The position numbers and the translations under genes were made by a program. Shown here piece by piece: positions 16,018 through 22,551 of a stretch of 29,125 nt of DNA; position 1 is the stretch's first letter; each line of letters starts with the position of its first letter. Below the pieces are notes generated by a model, which made no database searches, had not been told where the DNA came from, and saw only the letters and a program-made list of their open reading frames with translations. This DNA comes from Candidatus Delongbacteria bacterium (lineage in GTDB: Bacteria; UBA4055). The stretch spans positions 1 through 29,125 of the forward strand of contig DMTS01000103.1 of the NCBI GenBank assembly GCA_003477045.1. The letters run 5' to 3'.

Positions 16018-18672
16018 ATGTGCGGAGTGTTGGGACTGTCATTTGCAAAGACTGATGTTAAAATGGGAGAATATGCTTCGCAGCTTCTTAGAAGCCTCGA
16101 GTACAGAGGGTATGATTCAACCGGAGCTGCGATACAGGATGATAAAGGAAATATTATATTAAAAAAAGATGTCGGAGCTCCTTCTGACCTTGTCAAAACA
16201 CTGGGAATTACCGGAATGAAGGGGAAGATTTTTTGCGGTCAGGTCAGATGGGCTACATTCGGTGCAGTTACAAAAAACAATGCTCAGCCCCACGAAGTGA
16301 AATGTAAAAAACATATATACGGAGCCCATAACGGCAATATTACGAACACTTCATCTTTAAAGGAATTTTTAACGAACCAGGGTCACAAGGTTGTAAGCGA
16401 CAACGACGGTGAAATGCTCGTTCACATGGTGGAGCATTATTTTGACATGCATCTTGAAAATTTTAAAGAGAGACAGCAGTCTGACAGAGAAATAAGAAGA
16501 GACTGCATGAAAAAAGCTATTCTGAGCGCATCCGAGAAAGTTGTCGGTTCCTATGCCGCTGTGATAGTGGATCCTGTAACCGAATTGTCTTATGCCATAA
16601 AAGCCGGAAGCAGTCTTTACGCAGGCAAAGGAAGCGCTGAAGGTAATAATTTCATACTGCTGTCATCCGACTTAACCGCAATATTAAAGTTCACAAAGAA
16701 CATCATAGACCTGAAAGAAGGAACATTTATCGAATACGCAAGCGAAGAATACCAAGTTTACAGCTTTAAAGACATAAAATGGAAATACAAGGACGGAACC
16801 GTAAAGCAGATAAAAAAGGGCGATAAGATCAATGTTCCTGTTACGAGAAGCAAATTAAGAGCTGAAGACACAGAACTGATACCTCCTTTCAAGTTCTTCA
16901 TGCATCAGGAGATATTCAACCAGGTTGAGAGCTCAAGAAAACTTATAGCTTTTTTCAATAAAGGAAGTGAAAGCACAAAACAGATCAGATCGATACTCGA
17001 TAAACTGAAGCTTGTTGATTTTGTGACAGAAGTATCAAAGGCTATCTACAGAGCCGAATCGCTAGAGCAGCAGAAAGAACTTTTCAATAAATTCAGATCT
17101 TCAAAAGAACTTAAGAAGTTATCTGAAAAGATCAAGTCGGACCTTCCCGACCTGATCGAAAGGTCGAACAAGAAAAAATTTCTGGACACTGAGTTTTTCT
17201 CAACCTACTCTAGTATTTTTCTCGATGTCATATCTGGAAAAGAATATACAAAAGATAATGTACTTACTTCAAAGATACTTGATGTCGGGGCAGAGATAAG
17301 AGAGATGAATAAATTCCATCAGCATGCGGATAAGTTTGCAGAAACCATTTTTGAAGCATGGAAAGAACAGCACAGCATATATACGATATCATGCGGAACT
17401 TCATATAACGCCACGAAAACAGCAGCGATATTTTTCAATGATATTGCAGGTATCAAGTTCACCCCGATACTGCCCGGAAATTTCAGAGGACAGTATTCCA
17501 ATTCAATAAGAGAGAATGATGTGTTTATTGGAGTCAGCCAGAGCGGGGAGACCAAAGATCTGATAGACATTTTTAACGATATAGAAGCTTCCGGAATAAA
17601 AGTGAAAAAAATAACCATAGTGAACAATGAAAATTCAACTCTTGCTCAGGAGAAAAGCGACTTTTATCTTCCGATAAAATGCGGACCGGAGATCGCGGTA
17701 CCGGCTACAAAAAGTTATATGAACCAGGTGCTTCTATTATATTATCTGGCAATTAAAGTTGCAGAATTTAAAGTTGCCCATATGAAGAAAGGGGCAGAGC
17801 TGGATGCTGTTAAAAAAGAACTTAAACACAGAAAAGAAACGCTCAATTACATACCTGATCTTATCGACGAGACGCTAAAAACCACTGAGACACAAGTCGA
17901 GATCATGGCCGATTCATTATTTATGCAGCCGAGTATCCACATTCTGGCAACTAAGATCAGCTCTGTGTCTGAGGAAGGTGCATTAAAAATTAGAGAAACC
18001 GTACTTAACCACACACAGGGGATCGAAAGTTCGGAATTTAAACACGGTCCAAATACTATTCTTGGTTTTAACACTATATTTGGAACAAAAGATCTTGAAT
18101 ATTTCATAAAATACAACAAGAACTTAATAGCTTACGGTTTAGACAGAGCTCAAAAAGAAATGCTCAGCGAAAAGGAAACTTCAAAATTGATTTCGGATCT
18201 CAGTTCCTATATATTCGAACCGGTTAGACCCTTTAATATTCTCCCGAAATCCCAGAAGATATTTGATGACGCGATCAGAAAATTCAACTTCATTGAAGAT
18301 ATGAACAAGAATTATCCCCTGATCTTCCTGACAGGGCCTGATCAGAGAGATGTCAATCTTACTATTTCTCAGATTAACACTCATAAGATAAGGGGTGCGA
18401 ATACATATCTTATTGCAGAAGAGAATGATGATCTTATCCAGAACTGCAAATCTGTTCCGGAAGGAAGCGATAATTATGAATTTATATTCGTAAAGCTCCC
18501 TAGAACCGAAGATACGCTTCTTGCGACATTCTCCGGAATGGTGGTTCTTCAGCTTTTAGCACTTAAGATGAGTATCAAGAAAATGAAGTATCTCAACAAA
18601 CTCCATATTCCGATGCATGGAGTTCATCCGGATGTTCCGAAAAATGTTTCAAAGAGTATCACAGTAGATTAG
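16018..18672 (+). CDS. glmS: glutamine-fructose-6-phosphate aminotransferase, expanded form
   Basis: Makes glucosamine-6-phosphate from fructose-6-phosphate and glutamine, the entry to UDP-GlcNAc used by MurA. Cys2 is the glutaminase nucleophile (MCGVLGLSF), with LEYRGYDSTGAAI, RWATFG, GAHNGNI and DNDGEM of the class II amidotransferase. FFMHQEIFNQ (near residue 291) matches FMLKEIxEQP. SIS domain 1 has ISCGTSYNATK (about 457) and SQSGETKD; SIS domain 2 has EEGALKIRE and EFKHGP, and the end DVPKNVSKSITVD matches the catalytic tail DxPRNLAKSVTVE. At 884 residues it is about 275 longer than E. coli GlmS (609). Extra material lies in the amidotransferase half, between FMHQEI and SIS 1 (about 100 residues, charged, helical), and after KHGP. 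GGAG lies 7 bases before the ATG. No glmS ribozyme-like leader fits in the 165-base gap; a weak TTGATA at 15956 lacks a good -10. Confidence 0.9.
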   Translation: MCGVLGLSFAKTDVKMGEYASQLLRSLEYRGYDSTGAAIQDDKGNIILKKDVGAPSDLVKTLGITGMKGKIFCGQVRWATFGAVTKNNAQPHEVKCKKHIYGAHNGNITNTSSLKEFLTNQGHKVVSDNDGEMLVHMVEHYFDMHLENFKERQQSDREIRRDCMKKAILSASEKVVGSYAAVIVDPVTELSYAIKAGSSLYAGKGSAEGNNFILLSSDLTAILKFTKNIIDLKEGTFIEYASEEYQVYSFKDIKWKYKDGTVKQIKKGDKINVPVTRSKLRAEDTELIPPFKFFMHQEIFNQVESSRKLIAFFNKGSESTKQIRSILDKLKLVDFVTEVSKAIYRAESLEQQKELFNKFRSSKELKKLSEKIKSDLPDLIERSNKKKFLDTEFFSTYSSIFLDVISGKEYTKDNVLTSKILDVGAEIREMNKFHQHADKFAETIFEAWKEQHSIYTISCGTSYNATKTAAIFFNDIAGIKFTPILPGNFRGQYSNSIRENDVFIGVSQSGETKDLIDIFNDIEASGIKVKKITIVNNENSTLAQEKSDFYLPIKCGPEIAVPATKSYMNQVLLLYYLAIKVAEFKVAHMKKGAELDAVKKELKHRKETLNYIPDLIDETLKTTETQVEIMADSLFMQPSIHILATKISSVSEEGALKIRETVLNHTQGIESSEFKHGPNTILGFNTIFGTKDLEYFIKYNKNLIAYGLDRAQKEMLSEKETSKLISDLSSYIFEPVRPFNILPKSQKIFDDAIRKFNFIEDMNKNYPLIFLTGPDQRDVNLTISQINTHKIRGANTYLIAEENDDLIQNCKSVPEGSDNYEFIFVKLPRTEDTLLATFSGMVVLQLLALKMSIKKMKYLNKLHIPMHGVHPDVPKNVSKSITVD

Positions 18673-18694
18673 AAAAAATCATTTTTTTTTAATG

Positions 18695-18718
18695 GGCGGA
18701 TAAAATTCCGCCTTTTTT
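18695..18718 (+). terminator. rho-independent terminator after glmS
   Basis: GGCGGA (18695-18700) and TCCGCC (18707-18712) form a 6-base GC-rich stem with loop TAAAAT, followed directly by TTTTTT. It stands 22 bases after the glmS stop codon and would end that one-gene unit. Confidence 0.85.
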
Positions 18719-19154
18719 ATTTGTCTAAATTTTTAAATTTCAATACAGAAAGCTTAAGGCAATCTTTTAAAAGAAAATAGCGAACTCTGAGATTTTAAAT
18801 TGGGTTTACAAATCTGTCAACTGATTATTCACAAAATTATTAACAAATCGAGTATAGCAAATCTCAACTCACGATATAAAAATAAGATAGGAGACGGAAG
18901 TGTTGCAAAAGGCCGAAATCAGGCCAGCTATAATCAATGTCGTATAATATATATTATGTAAACTAACTTCGGTGTTTTCCAATGTTTTGATGCAAATTTT
19001 GCATTTTTAAGATATCCATTCCCTATCTGTTAGATATTATGTAAGATAATCTTTTCGCTGTACTTTTTATGGTGAATTTTTCTGTTTTCGTTTATTAGTT
19101 CCGCAAATTATCATCCCTCCGGAAATAAACGATTTAAAAAGTTTTGAAAAACAA
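18719..19154. other. AT-rich intergenic gap with palindromes
   Basis: No coding frame with a credible start was found on either strand over roughly 430 bases. The stretch is very AT-rich. It holds a perfect 14-base palindrome ATAATATATATTAT (18944-18957), an inverted repeat ATGCAAA-T-TTTGCAT (18990-19004), a short GGCC...GGCC hairpin (18911-18925), and one TTATTCACA (18825-18833) that resembles a DnaA box. It might be regulatory or encode a small RNA, but nothing decisive is visible. Confidence 0.5.
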
Positions 19155-19183
19155 TTGACATTTTCTGGAGATTTTGTTAAATT
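19155..19183 (+). promoter_or_regulatory. sigma-70-type promoter of secG
   Basis: TTGACA (19155-19160), a 17-base spacer, then TAAATT (19178-19183). The start point would be near 19190, giving a leader of about 30 bases with AAAAAGGA before the ATG at 19222. It should drive secG and the tRNA together, up to the terminator at 19711. Confidence 0.8.
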
Positions 19184-19221
19184 AGCCCCGCAGTTTAAAA
19201 AAACTAAAAAAGGATTTATAA

Positions 19222-19626
19222 ATGTATTCTTTCTTATTGTTCCTCTTCGTAGTAAACACATTCATTCTAATGATCATTATTCTGATGCAGTCCGATAAAA
19301 GCAGCGGACTCTCTTCCACTTTCGGCGGAGTTAGCGGTGCAGCCTCTTCGACTTTCGGAACAAGAGAAACTGTAACCTTCCTTCATAAAATGACCATAGT
19401 ATTAACTACATCTTTTTTTGTTATGGCGATTATTCTCGGATTATTATCAAAATCAGAGTTCGGCGAAAAGCAGAATTTCGATCAGAGCGTAATAATGCAG
19501 AAAAAAGCTGAAATGCCTGTCTCCGGTTTACCTTCTCTCGACCAAACAACTTTGCCGGTACAAGGTCAGAATGAGCAGCCAGTAAATGCTGCTCCGGAAG
19601 CTCCGTCTGAGTCAGGCCAGAAATAG
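19222..19626 (+). CDS. secG: protein-export membrane protein SecG
   Basis: Small accessory subunit of the SecYEG translocon. The 134-residue protein has two membrane segments (about 3-22 and 53-74) joined by the typical SecG loop MQSDKSSGLSSTFGGVSGAASSTFGTRETVTFLHKMT. After residue 80 comes a Gln/Pro/Ala/Glu-rich soluble tail ending PSESGQK. AAAAAGGA precedes the ATG. The gene has its own promoter and its stop TAG shares its last base with the first base of the tRNA, so the two are one transcript. Confidence 0.95.
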   Translation: MYSFLLFLFVVNTFILMIIILMQSDKSSGLSSTFGGVSGAASSTFGTRETVTFLHKMTIVLTTSFFVMAIILGLLSKSEFGEKQNFDQSVIMQKKAEMPVSGLPSLDQTTLPVQGQNEQPVNAAPEAPSESGQK

Positions 19627-19707
19627 CTGGAGTGGTGGAATTGGTAGACACACCATCTTGAGGAGGTGGCGCCCTAGGGTGTAGGAGTTCAAATCTCCTC
19701 TTCAGCA
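19626..19707 (+). tRNA. tRNA-Leu, anticodon GAG
   Basis: An 82-base class II tRNA. Acceptor GCTGGAG (19626-19632) pairs with CTTCAGC (19700-19706), with one G-T pair, and discriminator A at 19707. D-loop GGAATTGGTAGAC; anticodon stem CCATC/GGTGG around the loop with GAG; long variable arm CGCCC-TA-GGGTG; T-arm AGGAG-TTCAAAT-CTCCT. CCA is not encoded, so it must be added after RNase Z cutting. Its first base is the last base of the secG stop codon. Confidence 0.95.
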
Positions 19708-19710
19708 TAA

Positions 19711-19739
19711 AAAAGACCCGCAGCAATGCGGGTCTTTTT
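19711..19739 (+). terminator. rho-independent terminator after tRNA-Leu
   Basis: AAAAGACCCGCA (19711-19722), loop GCAA, then TGCGGGTCTTTTT (19727-19739): a strong GC stem flanked by A and T runs, 3 bases after the tRNA discriminator base. The symmetric A/T flanks mean it could also act on the opposite strand. Confidence 0.92.
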
Positions 19740-19754
19740 CTTTAAACAAAACAG

Positions 19755-19783
19755 TTGAAATTGTATCTGAAATAATATAAATT
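19755..19783 (+). promoter_or_regulatory. promoter of the PhoH-hflX unit
   Basis: TTGAAA (19755-19760), 17 bases, then TAAATT (19778-19783), the same -10 as the secG promoter. It follows directly after the terminator at 19711-19739, as expected for a new unit, and leaves a leader of about 20 bases before the ATG at 19812. Confidence 0.6.
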
Positions 19784-19811
19784 GAACAAAGTAATTTAAA
19801 CGGAGCGTTCA

Positions 19812-21164
19812 ATGGCGGGTAAAACATACATTCTGGACACTAATGTTCTTCTTCATGACTATAATTGTATGCGCGGATTCGAAGACGATGATATCGGTCT
19901 GCCTATAACAGTACTGGAAGAACTTGACGAATTCAAAAAAGGTCAGGATCAGCTAAATTTCAATGCCAGGGAATTCACAAGACAGATCGATGATATTTCA
20001 GGCGGAGAGAACGGTTCTGTAGAGGCTCTCTTCCAATCAGGTATTAAGCTCGGTGAGAACAGAGGCAAGCTCTTTATCATGACCGATGTGAAATTCCGTG
20101 AAGGCTTTGCAGATAAATTCATATCGGGTAAAGAAGATCATCATATACTAGCCGCATGCTTCAATTTTATTCAGGACAACCCCGGTAAAGAAGTTATTTT
20201 TGTAACTAAAGATGTAAATCTGAGATTAAAAGCAAGGGCTTTAGGTATAATTGCAAGAGATTATCAGATAGGCAAGATCAAGAGTGCGGAAGAACTGTTC
20301 ACAGGCGTTGAACTTATGGAAGATATGGATGAGGACACTATTAATTTGCTGTATCAGAAAAAACGAATATCAAAAGAGGAATTCAAATCAGATTTAGATT
20401 CCGGTTCGATTTCACTTAAACCAAATCAATATTTTGTACTTAAGTCACAAAATAAATCTGCTTTAGCAAAATATGACAATTTCAATCAGGAAATATCTCT
20501 CGTTGAATCGAAAGAAATATTCGGGATCAAACCCAGAAATTCAGAGCAGATATTCGCAATCAACGCTCTGACTGACGACAGGATAAAACTAGTGACGATC
20601 TCCGGAACGGCAGGAACGGGAAAAACTCTTCTCGCGCTTGCTGCGGCACTTGAAAGCAGAAAAGCTTATAAACAGATATACCTGAGCAGACCTATAATAC
20701 CCTTAAGCAACAAGGATATAGGCTACCTTCCCGGAACGGCGCAGAACAAGGTTGAGCCTTATATGCAGCCGTTATACGATAATCTTCAGTTCATACAGAA
20801 CAATTTTAATGAGGGTTCCGACAAATATGAGATAGTCAACGAACTTCAGAAAAGGGAAAAACTCATCATCTCCCCTCTTGCATATATAAGAGGTAGATCG
20901 CTCAGTAATGTCTATTTTATAGTCGATGAGGCTCAAAACCTTTCTCCGCACGAAGTTAAAACCATAATAACAAGGGCAGGCGAAGGCACAAAGATCGTTT
21001 TTACGGGCGATGTATATCAGATAGATACGCCTTATCTTGATTCAGAATCGAACGGGCTTTCGTACATCATAGATAAACTTGAAAATCAGGACCTGTATGC
21101 ACATGTCACACTAAAAAAAGGGGAAAGATCCGCTTTGTCGGAAATAGCCTCCAAACTGCTCTAA
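19812..21164 (+). CDS. PIN domain-PhoH ATPase fusion
   Basis: A 450-residue PhoH2-type protein, thought from family studies to be an RNA helicase-ribonuclease. The N-terminal PIN domain begins TYILDTNVLLHD (Asp9), with later acidic positions in VLEELDEF, HHILAACFN and VTKDVNLRLKA. From about residue 240 comes the PhoH ATPase: Walker A SGTAGTGKT (264-272; K271), LSRPIIP, LGYLPG-like GYLPGTAQNKVEPYMQPLYD, and Walker B VYFIVDEAQNLSPHEVKT, then FTGDVYQID. CGGAG lies 8 bases before the ATG. It is followed after 13 bases by hflX, so the two probably form an operon linked to RNA and ribosome upkeep. Confidence 0.95.
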   Translation: MAGKTYILDTNVLLHDYNCMRGFEDDDIGLPITVLEELDEFKKGQDQLNFNAREFTRQIDDISGGENGSVEALFQSGIKLGENRGKLFIMTDVKFREGFADKFISGKEDHHILAACFNFIQDNPGKEVIFVTKDVNLRLKARALGIIARDYQIGKIKSAEELFTGVELMEDMDEDTINLLYQKKRISKEEFKSDLDSGSISLKPNQYFVLKSQNKSALAKYDNFNQEISLVESKEIFGIKPRNSEQIFAINALTDDRIKLVTISGTAGTGKTLLALAAALESRKAYKQIYLSRPIIPLSNKDIGYLPGTAQNKVEPYMQPLYDNLQFIQNNFNEGSDKYEIVNELQKREKLIISPLAYIRGRSLSNVYFIVDEAQNLSPHEVKTIITRAGEGTKIVFTGDVYQIDTPYLDSESNGLSYIIDKLENQDLYAHVTLKKGERSALSEIASKLL

Positions 21165-21177
21165 ACAAAGAGGATTT

Positions 21178-22467
21178 ATGGAAAATAATTCTACTGAAAT
21201 TATTAAACCTAAGGCATTTTTAGTCGGAGTCTGCCTTGACAACAGGGAGTATGAAAAAGCTCAGCGTTCGATTGAAGAGCTGGAAAGACTTGCGGATACG
21301 GCGGAGATCGACGTCGTGGAAAAATTTATACAGAATAGAAAAGCTATAGACAGAGCGACTTATGTAGGTAAAGGATTCCTCGAGGATCTGAAATCAAAAA
21401 TGGAAATGACAGGTACGGAACTTTTGATATTTGATAATGAACTGGCGCCTACGCATGCAAGGAACATTAAAACTAATTTCAGTATAGAAGCACTGGACAG
21501 GACAGAGATCATCCTTGATATTTTCCACATGCACGCTAAAACCAAGGAAGCGAAACTTGAAGTCAGGCTGGCTGAGCTGAAATATCAGCTTCCGAGACTT
21601 AAAAAACTTTGGTCTCATCTTGACAGGGAAAGAGGGGCTTCCGGCAGCTCTACAGGAGCTTCCAGGGGTATGGGAGAAAAGCAGATCGAGATCGATAAAA
21701 GGATCGTAAAGGATGAGATAAGGTTTATTTCCCACGAACTGGAAAAAATAATGACCCAGAAGATCACTCAGAGAAAGAGCAGAGAGTTTGCAAAAAAAGT
21801 TTGTATAGTAGGTTATACAAATGCCGGCAAATCATCTTTATTTAATAAAATAACGGGTGAAAGCGTACTTGTTGAGGACAAGCTTTTTGCGACTCTTGAT
21901 TCTACTGCGAGAGCTATAGAGATCGGAAGAGGGGAAAGTATTATTCTTTCAGATACTGTCGGGTTCATTTCGGATCTCCCCCACAGCCTGATCGCATCTT
22001 TCAGGGCGACATTAAGAGATGTTATGGACGCGGACCTCCTTCTGCATCTTGTTGATATAAGCGATGAAAACTGCGAAGAACACATTAAAGCTGTGAAAGA
22101 AGTGCTTGAGGAGATCGATGCCAACAAGATACCGATGCAGATCGTTTTCAACAAGATAGATCTCCTTGGAGAGTACAGAGTCAGAGAGGAGATATTTGCC
22201 GATGTGTACGGAGGTTCTCAGTTCATCTCTGCCGTGACTGGAGAAAATATTGAACTTCTGCTGAATACAATAGACGAAAAGCTTAACAGATCGTCGAGGT
22301 ATGATCTGCTTTTCCCGTTCGAGGAACAAAAACTTATAGCAAATCTGCACAATTACGCGACCGTTATATCGAAAGATTTTACGGATTATGGAGTTTCTGT
22401 AACCGCGATAATTAATAAAGATGATGTATATAAAATAAGCAGATTTATTGTAAACGACCGGACCTGA
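21178..22467 (+). CDS. hflX: ribosome-associated GTPase HflX
   Basis: A 429-residue TRAFAC GTPase that splits stalled or heat-damaged ribosomes. The N-terminal HflX domain shows the family line ATYVGKGFLEDL and IFDNELAPTHARNI, then ALDRTEIILDIFHMHAKTKEAKLEVRLA, the LWSHLDRERGASGSSTGASRGMGEKQIE glycine-rich segment, and a G domain with G1 GYTNAGKS (212-219), G3 DTVGF, G4 NKID and a G5-like SAVTGEN. The length is typical. AGAGGA stands before the ATG. It lies 13 bases behind the PhoH gene and shares its promoter. Confidence 0.96.
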   Translation: MENNSTEIIKPKAFLVGVCLDNREYEKAQRSIEELERLADTAEIDVVEKFIQNRKAIDRATYVGKGFLEDLKSKMEMTGTELLIFDNELAPTHARNIKTNFSIEALDRTEIILDIFHMHAKTKEAKLEVRLAELKYQLPRLKKLWSHLDRERGASGSSTGASRGMGEKQIEIDKRIVKDEIRFISHELEKIMTQKITQRKSREFAKKVCIVGYTNAGKSSLFNKITGESVLVEDKLFATLDSTARAIEIGRGESIILSDTVGFISDLPHSLIASFRATLRDVMDADLLLHLVDISDENCEEHIKAVKEVLEEIDANKIPMQIVFNKIDLLGEYRVREEIFADVYGGSQFISAVTGENIELLLNTIDEKLNRSSRYDLLFPFEEQKLIANLHNYATVISKDFTDYGVSVTAIINKDDVYKISRFIVNDRT

Positions 22468-22501
22468 GCCTGATCTAAACCAACTTTTCAAAACAATTTT
22501 C

Positions 22502-22530
22502 TTGCAGATTTATATTTTTTTTCATATTTT
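22502..22530 (+). promoter_or_regulatory. possible promoter of the SNF2 gene
   Basis: TTGCAG (22502-22507), 17 bases, TATTTT (22525-22530) in the 84-base gap after hflX. The leader would be only about 15 bases and no ribosome site precedes the ATG at 22552, so either the mRNA is nearly leaderless or the true start is one of the following ATGs (22561 or 22570). Confidence 0.35.
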
Positions 22531-22551
22531 TAGAACTTCATTTATTTAAGT

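Noticed and set aside
18825..18833. TTATTCACA as a replication-origin DnaA box
   Set aside because: Only one such box, no cluster, and no dnaA, dnaN or gyrB nearby; chance is likely in AT-rich sequence.
18903..18934. TTGCAA...TATAAT as a promoter in the intergenic gap
   Set aside because: The spacer is 20 bases, too long, and nothing credible is encoded downstream.
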